Positions 10,497-21,716 of a stretch of 64,000 nucleotides of DNA are shown here, one piece after another. The stretch covers positions 1-64,000 of the forward strand of contig FTLJ01000442.1 in assembly GCA_900155495.1 (NCBI GenBank), in the 5' to 3' direction. Each line of letters opens with the position of its first letter. Position 1 is the first letter of the stretch. This stretch comes from Porogramme epimiltina. Lineage: Eukaryota > Basidiomycota > Agaricomycetes > Polyporales > Polyporaceae. Made by a program: the position numbers and the translations under genes. The notes under the pieces are model-generated. The model was not told the DNA's origin, did not search any database, and saw only the letters and a program-made list of their open reading frames with translations.

Positions 10497-12373
10497 TTAG
10501 TCCCGGGCATCGCGGGTGCCTGAGGAGCGGCGCGAGTGGTCGCTGTCGTGCTTGCCCTTGCCTTGCTCGAGCTCGTCGAGCGGGACGGGCTCGTACTTGG
10601 GCTGCTGCGACTCGACGTGCTTGATCCACGTGTACCAGATCGAGCCGAGGAGGATGGTCGCGATCGATGCCGCGCGGCCTCTGGGGGAGCGCAAGGTGGT
10701 CAGACGGGCCTGTGAGGGACGAGGGTAGGGAAGGTGCTTACTGGGTGATGACTTCTGCGAAAAGCCACACCCCGAGGAAGGAGGCAGCGACGCCACGCAC
10801 GGCAGAGGACACCATGTGCGTGATGGGGGAGGTAACCTTGATAGACATGAGGCTCGCAACGCTCATGAGGAAGCCAAAAACGCCCTGCAAGAGCGTCAGT
10901 AGTGGGGTTAGAAGCGGACGAGGCACACGCACAGTGATCATAGAGCCGTAGATGAATGTCGTGAGCGTGCTCGTCTGGCCCGGTTCGGTGAGATCGGGGC
11001 CGAAGAAGAGAGCCATGACGCCAGGGCCTTCTCCAGCAAGCACTACCAACGGGGCGAGGACGAAGCAGCTGAGGAGGTTCGTGTACCACGACAGGTGGAG
11101 CGCGCTGCCGTGCACGACGTCGAGCGCTTTCTTGATGATCACGGAGTGCGACGCAGTGATGATCGAGCTGACGACACCGAAGAAGATGCCGAGCTGGGAT
11201 ACCGGGGTACCGTCGAGGAAGACACCGATGAAGAAGCCGACGGTGACGACCCCGCAGGCGGCGAGGATACGGAGGGAGGGGCGGGTGTGGAGGAAGAAGA
11301 ATGAGGTGCCGACGGTGAAGGGGAGGACCATACCGCGCGCGACTTGGTAGAAGGAGGCATCGACGTACTTGAGGGTATAGTTGCTGAAGCTGGATCGCGC
11401 GACATCATGTTAGACGGGGAAGCCGAGGCAAAGAGAAACCACGCACCTGAGCCCAATTACACTAAGGCCAACCATGGGTATCAATCCTTTGCAGACTTGC
11501 ATGTCTAATTGGAGGGGAATTTGGAGGAGACCGGCCATGTGCGCGCCGAGGAAGAGAATGACGGCGATAACGAGCTGGGCGAGCAAGAAGAACAGAGGTG
11601 TTTCTGACTTGCTGAGTACCCATTTGTTTCTGTGCACAGAATCAGTAAATGGCAAGAACGCGAGACAAGCAGTCCACAAGATGATGCGTGTTGGCTTCCG
11701 CCCGAACTAATCTGACGGCGCAAGGTCTGCTCTCCTTACGTCGTGTCCTGTAGGTGTATGCAGGTGTGTCTGCGCCGCCTACAAGGTGAGACCTGGCCAG
11801 AGGCCGCTCGCGCTTGCGCTCGCGACGTAGCACTTAGGTGTCGGACACGGACACCCTTCGACATCTACCAGCACCCATCCTATGTCACGCCCCTGGGGTC
11901 GTGTCACTGGGGACGGATGCATAAGATTGCATGGTGCACGAGTCAAACGACGTTGAAGGGGCCAAATTGTCCCTTTCTGAAGGCTGTACACCTTCAGAAT
12001 GGAACTTCCATGGCCCTGATGGCTGAATCTGCGACTACATCCTCGCGTCTGCCGAGAGTTGCGTGGCGGGACTGAGCGGGGCGTGACACAAGAGACGTGC
12101 AAGGGAAACGAGTGGTGGCCTAGCCTGTGAACAAGAGATGAAGACTCACGCCATGACCATCTACGCCGTCATCCGTGCGAACCGCTGCATGTCAGTCCCT
12201 TGTCCCTGTTGTGACGCGTAAACGGTGCAGAACGTACAGCCAGGGCGGCGACCAGATAGAAGGTAACCGTGCCTGCCTGTAAAACGTATCAGCGCACTCG
12301 TCCAACACCCTCGTGTGACGTTGGGACGTACCACCAGGGCCCTCGACGCCTGCTGCTGGTTTGGGGGCGACAT
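10497..12373 (-). CDS. Nucleotide-sugar transporter, GDP-fucose transporter-like (SLC35C/TPT family)
   Basis: Multipass Golgi/ER membrane carrier of the drug/metabolite transporter superfamily. Exons on the minus strand are 12373-12332, 12276-12238, 12160-12150, 11629-11447, 11389-10933, 10884-10742 and 10680-10497; 352 residues. Family landmarks are TFYLVAALAMVMANKWVLS at the first helix, SNYTLKYVDASFYQVARG, TVGFFIGVFLDG and SSIITASHSVIIKKAL. The diagnostic SLC35C stretch SPITHMVSSAVRGVAASF and the last helix with SIATILLGSIWYTWIKHVE follow. The C-terminus is charged and cytosolic-looking. Two oddities are an 11-nt micro-exon (12150-12160, coding MVM plus part of Ala) and a 520-base third intron (11630-12149), very long for this genome. 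Substrate specificity (GDP-fucose or another GDP-sugar) is inferred from similarity only. The gene is head-to-head with MRE11. Confidence 0.86.
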
Positions 12374-12704
12374 GCTGGAGGTTGAGGGGGCGGGGGAGTA
12401 CGATGAGGACGGGAGTGCGAGGTCGGCGGGCGTGGACGTCCCCTTTGAGGGCGGTTGCTCACTGCGGAGGCGGGAGGCGGAGGGAGGGCGGCGGTGGCAC
12501 CGGGGGACTCGCTGGACTCGGGAGTGGGATCAGCCCGCTGCGCGGCGTGAGTACCCCGACGCCGTTTGGCGCCCATAAAGCGCGCGTTTGACGCGTCGCG
12601 ACGCGTCTTCGCCGCTCGGCCTCCCCGGCGCGTCCAGGCTGCCACTCCCTTGTCTTCGGACGACCACGACCCCCTGCAACCCGCCCTCGTCCCCGTGTGC
12701 GGCC
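12374..12704. promoter_or_regulatory. Bidirectional promoter region, transporter / MRE11
   Basis: The 331 bases between the two divergent start codons are GC-rich, with pyrimidine-rich runs just before each ATG and no clear TATA box. They must contain the core promoters of both genes. A palindromic GACGCGTCGCGACGCGTC block at about 12590-12607 contains two MluI-type ACGCGT cores. In yeasts that core (MCB element) marks G1/S-regulated replication and repair genes; the link to MRE11 here is inference. Confidence 0.55.
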
Positions 12705-15699
12705 ATGAGCGACTACTCCGACAACGAGGGCATCCCCCCGCCCGCCATTCAAACCGCCCGTATGTGTGATAGTCGCTTCGTGAGCCACAGGAACATTAAT
12801 TTCGCCTCTCTATTAAGTCGCGGACGACACCATAAAGATTATGCTCGCGACCGACAACCACATCGGCTACCTCGAACGGGACCCAATCCGTGGACAGGAC
12901 TCCATAAATGCGTTCAAGGAAGTCCTTCAGCTCGCCGTCAAGCATGATGTCAGTTGCACAGTCTGAAACCAGGGCTCTGCGCTCACTCCCACTCGGCCAT
13001 AGGTCGACTTTATCCTCCTTGCCGGAGATCTCTTTCACGAGAATCGCCCTTCGAGGGATTGCTTGTACCAGGTCATGGCCCTCCTCCGAGAATATACCCT
13101 CGGAGACAGACCAATCCAAATAGAGCTTCTTAGCGACCCGAACGAAGGGAAGGCCGCGGGGTACTCGTGAGTTCCGCCATCTATTCCGGTTCCATTCAGT
13201 ATTTCGCGTTGCAAGACGGTCCCCCGCGTATAACGAGAGCATTGTCTCGTGCGTCCTAAGGCGGCACATAGGTTTGGTACAGGCGATCTATAGCGGATCT
13301 GTACCTGACTTGTCGCTGTGCATGCTCCTAGTCTACCCCTTTTATTTTTATCTCGCTCTACCGAGGTTCTGGTTCGAGTAGTGACGCTTCCAGCTTTCCA
13401 GCCGTCAACTATGAAGACCCCAATCTAAATATTGCCATCCCCGTCTTCTCTATCCATGGGAACCACGACGATCCGCAGGGCGCGGGGCCGGTAAGTTGAG
13501 CATATGCGATGCACGACAACAGACTGATCGAACGTCTGCACAGGAAGGTGCTCTGTGTGCCCTAGATATGCTTTCCGTAACTGGAATGCTCAACTACATG
13601 GGCAAGATTGATCTCCCTCTGAACGACACCGAGGCCCAGAACAACGGCATCGCCGTCCGACCTGTGCTCTTGCGGAAAGGCAACACTCGTCTCGGACTGT
13701 ACGGCATCGGCAACGTGAAGGACCAGCGCATGCACTTCGAGCTGCGAAGCAACCGCGTGCGGATGTATATGCCCAAAGACAAGGATTCCTGGTTCAATGT
13801 TCTGCTCCTCCATCAGAATCGGTGCGTCATGCGTCTAGCTTCCATGGCAGCACGCTCACAATCTCGACAGCGTTGCGCACGGACCACAACAGTCGGTTCC
13901 AGAGGGTATGTTCGACGACAGCATCGACCTTGTCGTCTGGGGCCATGAACATGACTGCCGGATCATCCCCGAGCCCGTCGCGGGCAAGCGGTACTACATC
14001 ACCCAGCCTGGATCCTCAGTCGCGACGTCACTCGCGGATGGAGAGTCGATCGAGAAGTGAGTGCCTTGTTTAACTCCCAATGAAGTATATCTGACGCTCG
14101 ATAACAGGCATGTCGCGCTGCTCAAGATCCAAGGGAAGGAGTTTGAGCTGACGCCCATACCATTACGGAGCGTGCGACCCTTTGTCATCGACGACGTCGA
14201 CCTCAGAGAGGCAGCCGAGGAAGAGGGCTTCGACCTGAGCGACAAGCTCGCCGTCAACAAATTCCTCAAGAAAAAGGTGCGTTCTTTCCTCCTCCTGCTG
14301 CGATCCGCCCCCTGACGCACAGCAGGTGACCGAGCTCATCGAGCGCGCGAACTCCCAGTGGGATGCACGCGAGCTGCGCGCGGCGGCCGAGGGCGAGCCC
14401 CCGCTGCCACGCCCGCTCCCGCTCGTCCGCCTCAAGGCGGACACGACCGGCGCGGGCGAGATGGCGAACCCGGTGCGCTTCGGGCAGGAGTTCCACGGGC
14501 AGATTGCGAACCCGCGCGACGTGCTCGTGTTCCACCGCGCGCGGCGCACCGGCGGCGCGGGCGGCGGGGCGAAGATCCGCGCGGACGAGCCGGAGCTGAG
14601 CATCGACGACCCCGAGCTGACGCCGGGCGAGAAGCTGAGCAAGGTGCGCGTGCAGACGCTCGTGAGGGAGTATCTGGGCGCGCAGGAGCTGCAGCTGCTC
14701 GGCGAGGCGGGGATGTCGGACGCGATCGAGCTGTTCGTGGACAAGGACGACATCCACTCGATCGAGAGGTGAGCGCGGTCTGGGGCGGCGCTGGTGCTCT
14801 GGGGGCGACGTTCATCTGGCTTTGTCGTGAACAGGCACCTCAAGAAGGCTATGAAGGCCCTCATGGGCGGGGTGCAGGCGCAAGAAGGCGAGGTAGATGA
14901 AGACAATATCGAAGAGATGGTGCGTTCCCTCTCTTCCTCGGTGATGCCATCGCTTATGGTCATTCTAGGTCGAGAAGGTCCGCGGAGAACACGAGAAGCA
15001 ATACCTCGAGCACAGGTATGAGGAGCCTGCGAAGGGCAAGGTGCGTTCTTCGCTTCGTTCTCTGCTCTCTTCTCCGCGCAGCGACTTATGTTCTTATATA
15101 TAGGGCAAGGAGAAGGCGGGCGACGACTCGGACGCGTCTGTCGACTCGATGATGATGGACGTCGACGCCGGCGGCTCAGACTTCGAAGAGGCGTCCGACG
15201 CCCCACCGCCGAAGAAGACAAGGGGGAAAGCGAAGGCCGCACCGGCACCCAAGAAGGCCCCTGCTAAAAAGGCGCCGGCCCGGGGCAAGGCGAAGGCGAA
15301 GGTCGTGTCCGAAGATGACGAGGTCGAGTTCGAGGTCGAAGATGAGGCCCCTGCGCCAACCCCGGCACCAGCGAAGCGCACAAACCGTGCGGCGGTATTA
15401 AGGTGAGCGAGAATGCGGGCTGCCCCAGACAAGTGCTCTAACTTGCTTCTTGTGTGCTCTAGTCAGACGACCGCGAAGAAAGCGCCCGCGAAGAAGGCAG
15501 CAGCGACCAAGGCAGCGACCAGCAAGGCCTCGCAGTCGACGCTGAGCTTCCCACCAGCTGGAAGGTCGTCTGGGCGGGCTGCTGCGACGAAGGCAAGGCA
15601 GAAAGTGGCAGAGACGGTGAGTACTTTTGCCTGTCTCGTCAGGGACTCCAATTTCTGACCGCGGTCCTACAATAGATCGAATTGGATGATAGCGACTGA
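12705..15699 (+). CDS. MRE11: Double-strand break repair nuclease MRE11
   Basis: Mn2+-dependent 3'-5' exonuclease/endonuclease of the MRE11-RAD50-NBS1 complex, acting in nuclear DNA end resection, meiosis and telomere upkeep. Thirteen exons: 12705-12759, 12818-12948, 13003-13166, 13394-13490, 13544-13821, 13871-14056, 14108-14276, 14326-14768, 14835-14919, 14969-15040, 15104-15402, 15463-15616, 15676-15699; 718 residues, normal for a fungal MRE11. The phosphodiesterase motifs are all present: TDNHIGY (residues 30-36), [10 protein letters not shown] (70-79), GNHDDP (139-144) and GHEHD (266-270), plus QPGSS. The DNA-binding capping region follows ([13 protein letters not shown], then [10 protein letters not shown]). 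The C-terminus is a Lys/Ala/Pro-rich basic tail, as in other MRE11 proteins, where it binds DNA. Intron 3 (13167-13393, 227 bases) is longer than the rest. The gene looks fully functional. Confidence 0.95.
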
Positions 15700-15772
15700 T
15701 AGTGACCGACTAGTCTGTCTGTGCTGTAGTTATACCATTTCATTTAGATCGCATGTGAGGGACTTCCGGAGA

Positions 15773-16250
15773 CTAGCTGCAGCATCGGAGGAAGGGTAGA
15801 ACCTCCTCGTCCCCTGCAGAATATGGAAGGGTCAGTGCGCCACCCGTGCTCAGGGCATCATACATCCCCACCCATTCAGCACGCTCCATTACCTTTGGTT
15901 GAAGTCCCCGCGGATGCGGGAACCGGAAGCTCGCCGCCTCCAGCATCGGCGCGTACACGCTCCCCGCGAGCTCGATGCTCAAGAGGAACGTTACGCCCTA
16001 CGGTGCGCGCGGGTACCACGCGAACGAGAGGCGCACCCTGCGCGCGCGGTCGCCGAACTCGCGCGCGCACGCGTCCCAGCCCCCGGTGTGGTCTGCGGGG
16101 CACCTGTGGTCCGGCGCGCTGCAGCCGACGCCGCGGCGCCGTGTCGCCCGCCCCGACGCTCCAGTTCGCGCGCGTGAGCGAGGTCGCGCTAGCTCCTTGC
16201 TTGTGCGGGCGTCTGTTCGCCATCGCTTGGTTGTTCCGCAATCCCACTAC
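15773..16250 (-). pseudogene. Degenerate C-terminal fragment of a HET-domain protein
   Basis: On the minus strand one frame reads CSAPDHRCPADHTGG, WDACAREFGDRARRVRLSFAW, a TAG stop at about 16003-16005, then SIELAGSVYAPMLEAASF. This matches in order the C-terminal part of HET protein 1 (ARPEHDCARDHVKAWPGW, DRVVRLSFSRDRA, AHVELLGSAYEAYKATKG). The part upstream of this frame continues only after a frame change (SLTRANWSV against VHWARAEP). No HET catalytic-region motifs remain upstream. This is therefore a dead partial copy, lying just after MRE11. The tail past the match (LQPKVMERAEWVGMYDAL) is open but unrecognised. Confidence 0.7.
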
Positions 16251-16738
16251 GCCTATGTATTAGAGTGTTGTATGAACAGGAACGCGTGTATCCCATGCCT
16301 CCTCTTCTCCCCCGTCTCTGAAGTAATCTTCTAGCCCAGGTGGGCAATGCACTATGTTCCCGTACGCGTCTCCATATGAACACTGCAGCAATTGATGCGA
16401 TCCCAAACACCGTCCATATACGGGCGCTAGACCTGTAACATGACTTTTTGCTGACGCGATGTATTCGATGGTCTCCTTCCCCCACTACCCCCACTATCTT
16501 AACCCCCCGGCGATATCTTTGCAGGGCTTTGTGTAACAGCGACTCGGGGCCAATCGTGCATTCCCTTTTTGGTCCACAGGCTTCAATTTGTACTAGTTCA
16601 AGTCGTCGGAAGTTTTCATCTCCCGACAGTTTCAGACATCTACGGCCCCAACTGTGCGTATTGATGTGACCATGCTACGGAATATACGCCCCATAATACT
16701 TTGTACTAATCTGTAGTGCTTGTTAAAGCGCACGTACT
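16251..16738. other. AT-richer intergenic region
   Basis: Lies between the HET relic and the small gene at 16739. No domain-bearing frame or RNA gene was recognised. It must contain the promoter of the downstream gene, but no clear TATA box stands out. Confidence 0.35.
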
Positions 16739-17373
16739 ATGGCCGCCAACTCTTCGCCTAGCAGAGGTTCAGCCAGTACCCGTGGACGGGGAAGGGCAAT
16801 GCCCCCCGGAGTGTCCCCGGACGTTTATAATTCTATCCAGGCGAGAAGTTTTCTCGACTACACTCTAACGTTGTCTGACGTACTTGTGCTCTTTTTCACA
16901 TTTAGCAACTTCTCTCCGGCTACCAGGGTGGCGAGGGTATGGACGCCCTCATGAGACACCTGACACGCAAGGATCCATCCGGCGAAATGATCAGCGGCCT
17001 CATGGACGCGCTTGCCGCCTCCGATAAGGAGAACTTCGTCGACCTCGACACATTCAACTACCACGCCCTCCGTGTAGCGCCCCAGTCATTTTGGATTGTA
17101 CAACTAGTGCACGTGGGTTTCCACGACACTAATGGGCGTGCATCGGATGTCGAGTTTCCGGGGAGTGCACCGTCCTTCCAAATCATGATCTGTGAGTGTC
17201 TGACATCATATTACTATGGGCGTATATGGACGCTGATGTTCACTATAATCATCAAGACGACGAGAAAGGCTCATACCGAGCCTCCGAGGGAAGCACGGTT
17301 CCAGGCCTCCCTTCGTCTGATCTCGTCCTCAGGTGATGATATTCATGCTTGGTTTAGAACGATGTCGTTCTGA
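16739..17373 (+). CDS. Small protein of unknown function
   Basis: Two exons, 16739-16840 and 16906-17373, giving about 189 residues. Exon 1 encodes a Ser/Arg-rich start (SRGSASTRGRGRAMPPG, then DVYNSIQ). Exon 2 continues QLLSGYQGGEGMDALMRHL and TRKDPSGEMISGLMDALAAS. The intron (65 bases) would use a GC donor (CAG|GCGAGA) with a normal TTTAG acceptor; a GT donor does not preserve the frame as well. After about residue 90 the sequence loses compositional character, so the true 3' end could be an unrecognised splice near the GTAGCG at 17086. It ends only 31 bases before the TPR gene's ATG and might be the 5' part of a larger transcript. No family was recognised. Confidence 0.45.
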
Positions 17374-17404
17374 CACAAATCAGTACAGATCTATCAAGAA
17401 ATCA

Positions 17405-18371
17405 ATGGCTTCTCCGCTACCCCCATTAAAACCAAGCCTCCCAGAACTCCTCCTCGTCGCACGCAAACTCCGAGGACATGTTTCCGCAATTCAGCCGTTC
17501 TTGGACTCGCTTCCATCACCATTTAGCTGGAGACTTGAGACTGTGTAAGCCAAATCACCAAACTTCGTTCATCGTCTCATCCGTTCATTCTTTTCTTTGC
17601 TACTGCAGCGAGGAGGAAGAGGACGTCGCGACTGGAGTTCAGAAGATGAACGCCAATGGCATAGCCACAGCTGTTCGTAACGCCAAGCACGAGAAAGGCC
17701 TCGGAAACGAAGCCTTCTCGCGTAGAGAACGCGCACAGGCTGTCACGCATTACACCGAAGCGATTGAATACCTGCATGATGCTGCGGCACAGCAGCCTAC
17801 GGATGAGGAGAAGAGCAACATCCAGGGGACAATGGCGGTGTGCTTTGCGAACCGCGCGGCGGCTTGGTTGCTTCCTGGAGAAGGGCAGGACCCTCAGAAG
17901 GCTTTAGATGATGCTTCTGCCGCTGTGGAGCATGATGCGGGGTACGCGAAAGGGTGAGCGTTATCTTTGCACTAATGCGACTCGACGATAACAGTGCATG
18001 ATGTTAGTTATTACCGCAAGGCGAAATCCCAGCAGCTTCTCTCCCATAACTCGGCCGCCATAGACACCCTGGTGGGCGCGCTGAAGCATCCAAAGCTTGC
18101 ATCGGACAAAGGGTTGAACGACGAGCTTGTACAAGCATTTGGCGGCTTTCCGGAGACGGTAAATTGAACCAGCTCTTATACCACTGGAATGATATGTGCA
18201 TACTTACGTTGTTACCTCTTTTAGGAAAGCGAGTTAAAGGTATTTTGCATCGACAAGTTCGTTGCTGAAGGTGGAGATACGCGGACTAGAGATCTCGCGG
18301 AGTTCCGGAGGCGTGCTAATGAACAGTTGAAAAAGGTTGTAGGACCTGATGCAAAAATTGAGACTTTGTAA
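17405..18371 (+). CDS. Tetratricopeptide-repeat (TPR) protein
   Basis: Four exons, 17405-17544, 17609-17953, 18008-18158 and 18225-18371; 260 residues. Residues about 62-165 form two to three TPR units. The first begins KHEKGLGNEAFSRRERAQAV followed by YTEAIEYL. The second contains CFANRAAAWLLPGEGQDPQK and ALDDASAAVEHD. The third contains GYYRKAKSQQLL. This pattern (GNEAF...A...Y..AI, then NRAA..L..) is that of HSP70/HSP90 co-chaperone TPRs such as Sgt2 or Hop modules. The N-terminal 50 residues are Pro/Leu-rich and the C-terminal 60 are helical and charged. The partner is unknown. Introns are short and canonical. Confidence 0.72.
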
Positions 18372-18781
18372 ACATATTCATGATTATCGGGAAGAACATG
18401 GTTCCTGCGCAATTCACCGATTCTGCTGTATACCAGAGAAAGTCTTTGCAGATGAGTGCTTTTCAACACACCTGCGGGCCTTCCTCGGGGATTCTGTGCC
18501 ACGTTGTGGTAGCAGTTAGTTCTAATCCGAGTAGGCTAGCGGACCCGGTTCAGGGTCACGCGAACCTCCGCTGCACTCTTCCACTGCTTGGATAATCTGC
18601 TCTGATCTTCATCGTCATCTCAATCTTCGATTCGTCTGTTCAGTCGTTGCAGCATCGCCCCCTTTGAAAGTACGGTTACCTTCGGTCCAGTTAACATTCA
18701 TCGGTGAGAAAGGCGCCAACCGTAGGGTCATTTTGATGTCCTCAAGATGGATCGCGAGCATATTCCTGATCCCCTGCACAG
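18372..18781. other. Intergenic region before HET gene 2
   Basis: Contains the TPR gene 3' UTR and the promoter of the second HET gene. The last 150 bases resemble the region before HET gene 1 only weakly. No other feature was seen. Confidence 0.35.
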
Positions 18782-21015
18782 ATGTGGCTGCTGAACACCA
18801 AAAATGCCGAACTTCAATTCTTCTCTTCTCCAGAGGATGTTCCGACGGGATACGCTATTCTCTCCCACAGGTGGGATGCCAGCGATAAAGGCGTCGATTT
18901 CAACAAGTTATACACCATTCAGAACGCGTACAAGCATACCGGAGAGAACGCTCCGTGGGATTATGTCCCAGAGAAGATCCGCAAGTTCTGTATCCTAGCC
19001 AAAAGCCTAGGATTTGAATGGGGGTGGGTTGACTCCTGTTGCATCAACAAGCAAGACAACTTCGAATACTCCGAGGCTATAAACTCGATGTTCCGGTGGT
19101 ACTCGACAGCGGAAGTATGCTTTGCGTACCTTGCAGATGTTCCCAAAGGATGTAATCCCTGGGACTGCAACTCTCCCTTCAGGAAGTCGATATGGTACAC
19201 ACGAGGTTGGACACTTCAAGAGCTGATTGCCCCCCACAACGTTCTCTTCGTGTGTCAAGATTGGAAAGTAATCGGAGATAAACAGGGACTGTCACGTTTG
19301 CTGGAAGAAATCACGGGCATTCTATCCCAGATCCTCACCGGAGAAATGCATTTCACTTCTATCAGCGTGGCAGAACGCATGTCCTGGGCATCGAACCGTG
19401 TAACGGAGCGTATCGAAGATCAGGCATACTGCCTCATGGGGCTATTTAACGTCAACATGCCACCAATTCATGGCGAGGGTCATCGTGCGTTCCAGCGCCT
19501 TCAACAAGAGATTATGAAACAAACCTGCGACCCGTCGCTCTTCGCATGGGGAGGTTTGATCTCCTGTCACAGAAGGGGTGTTACTCCCTTGTCAAGAAAT
19601 GAAGATGACGATGAAATCTTTACTAATTGGACGAGGGACCCGGTGTATCTCCTCGCCCGCTCTCCCCGGGATTTCAACTTGAAGTCATCTAACTCAACGG
19701 GAGTGATCTGGGAAATGAATGCGAACAAGCCTCTTGAACCAGTTTTAAGATGGCACTGCAAAAATTTCCCTGGGGTAAGCTATCCATTACTGAGCGATCG
19801 CAACACTAGCTTAGTTTCCGTTTTTTTTTATTTGGACGCAACGTACGCGATCAGAGATCCGAACCCCCCTTTGGCAAATTCTCAATGCCCAGGTTCTCTG
19901 CCACCAATTACGGCACGAAATGCTACTTGCCAGTGTTCCATGTCGCAAAATTCAACATCGACGTCGCCATTTTGTTTTGCACATCCTCATCCAATCACTT
20001 AGGTCTCCTCCTCCACCCATCCCCAGACAAACTAGCTGATGAGGACAATCCTCGCTACCGAGTTGGACACGCATTCGAGGATGATAGAACTTCTAGGGTC
20101 TTCGCAAGGCTCGTTCTCCTAGGAGAGGTTTACCGTAGTATCAAATTCTTCGGCGAATACGTGAGGAAGATTCAATGGAAGACGTTCTATATTGTCGACA
20201 GCCGGCCTACCCATATGACGGCAACCCTGGACCCGTTGAATATTTGCAATCGCCTTCATTTAGCCACTGCTCCTACGCCACCTTTCCGCATCCCCAATTA
20301 CCTCGTGATCTATCTTTCGTCACTTGGCCTGGAGCTCTCCGACATTAATCCTCTTGCTGCGCACGGGGATATACTCGCAGTGCTTCGTTTCACCGACGCA
20401 GTGATTCCAGGACCGGATAGTTTTCGGGTGGCGCTTGGTACCTGTTCCAAAGGAGATAGCCGCAAGGGGGATGCCGAGCGGAAACGGGTAGCCACCGATG
20501 CCATGAACGTATATGTCTCTTCATCCCCACCCACCGCAACAAGATTGACTGGCACTATGGCGGCGCACTGGGCAAGGGTGGAGTCATATTTTGAGCAGAC
20601 GCCGTCGAGAGGCCATGATTGCGCGGAGGATCACATCGGGACCAGTGAGGGATGGACCGCTGTAGAAACGGGATGGACGAAGAACTTTGTTATGGACGTT
20701 ACGCGCACGGTACAGCTCTCGCTTTCGCGCAGCCGCCTCTCGACGACCGCTTCGAACACCTCGTTCGACGTGCATATCACTCTTTCCGGAGAGGCATTCC
20801 AAAACCTGATGCAACGGAAGGGCGCAAGGCCCATCTCAGCGCCAAGTCGGATGCAGTTTGACAGGGGGTCGAGTAGTGGCCAAGCTCTTGTTTCGCCTCA
20901 ATTTGACTCTGAAGTCAGGGTTCAGTCCATAGAGGGGGATGAATCAATGGATTCCGGTACGTGGTCGTGGATACTTGGGGACAAAAGCCTAAAGTTGATA
21001 CTAGGATCAGATTAA
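18782..21015 (+). CDS. HET-domain protein 2
   Basis: Two exons, 18782-19774 and 19855-21015, with an 80-base phase-0 intron at the same position as in HET gene 1; about 717 residues. The HET blocks are intact: GYAILSHRWD, FEWGWVDSCCINKQ, SEAINSMFRWYSTAEVCFAYL, RGWTLQELIAP, YCLMGLFNVNMPPIHGEG and RLQQEIMKQTCDPS. The C-terminal region (MPRFSATNYGTKCYLPVF, ILFCTSSSNHLGLLLHPS) aligns end to end with HET protein 1 but lacks its Pro-rich tail. It differs in the loop after GYAILSHRW, which is shorter. Shared start, intron position and domain order show that the two genes are paralogues; their sequences are well diverged, so the duplication is not recent. Confidence 0.88.
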
Positions 21016-21716
21016 GACACGGGAGCGGTCCTCAAATATTGTGCTGTCTCGGGCCTTTGTGGATGAAATTACGTACTCATGGAACCAACAACGCCCCATG
21101 GTTTCCCAGTTGACCACCGCGTTTTCTCAGATGTATCGAGTATTGAATGAGTTGCACTTGCTGACGCTCGCACTGGGTGATCAAAGTTTTTGGCTGCCCG
21201 ACACATGGTTTTGGGTTTGAAGCATTGCTATTTGACTAGGTATAGTGTAAGAATTTCCGATCTATTATGGTAGTCATGGATGAACACACGTCGTAACGTC
21301 ATACAAGACACGACGCGTTTATCATCTATACCATTTTGGTCTACATTCCTAGTCCGATCTGCATCATACTTCAGTAGACGTCCTGAAAGCTCTAGAAAGA
21401 CCACACTTAGTACTTACATGCACGTAATGGGTCCCCAGTGTGGCCTATTTGTTGACAAGAACACAAAGCAACTACGCTGTAGCGCCACTCCTAGGCCAAA
21501 GACCACAGGTTGACAACTATGCATCAATAGGGGCTAGTGTGGTCATTGTTCGATACGCGGTTTATCTAAGAGGTGTGAAGCTCCGAGAGCTATAAGAGGA
21601 CCCTGAAGTGCGAGAAGCATCCCATCAGCTCACATTTGTCCCCACAGAACCTGACTGCTCACCTGACAATAGTGTCCACGTTTCATACCCAACGCCACTC
21701 CAAACCAACCATCAAG
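21016..21716. other. Intergenic region
   Basis: Between HET gene 2 and the small gene at 21717. An open frame continues upstream of the chosen start to 21636, so the transcript may begin there or earlier. No other feature was recognised. Confidence 0.35.

Noticed and set aside
11640..12148. A tRNA or box C/D snoRNA inside the long transporter intron
   Set aside because: No cloverleaf with A and B boxes and no properly spaced C and D boxes were found; only a simple hairpin.
12796..13269. Minus-strand open frame of 157 codons inside MRE11
   Set aside because: Antisense to MRE11 exons 2-3 and introns, whose catalytic motifs and splice sites are unambiguous.
14163..15248. 361-codon minus-strand frame
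   Set aside because: Shadow of MRE11 exons 7-11; Ser/Arg/Pro-rich composition mirrors the coding strand.
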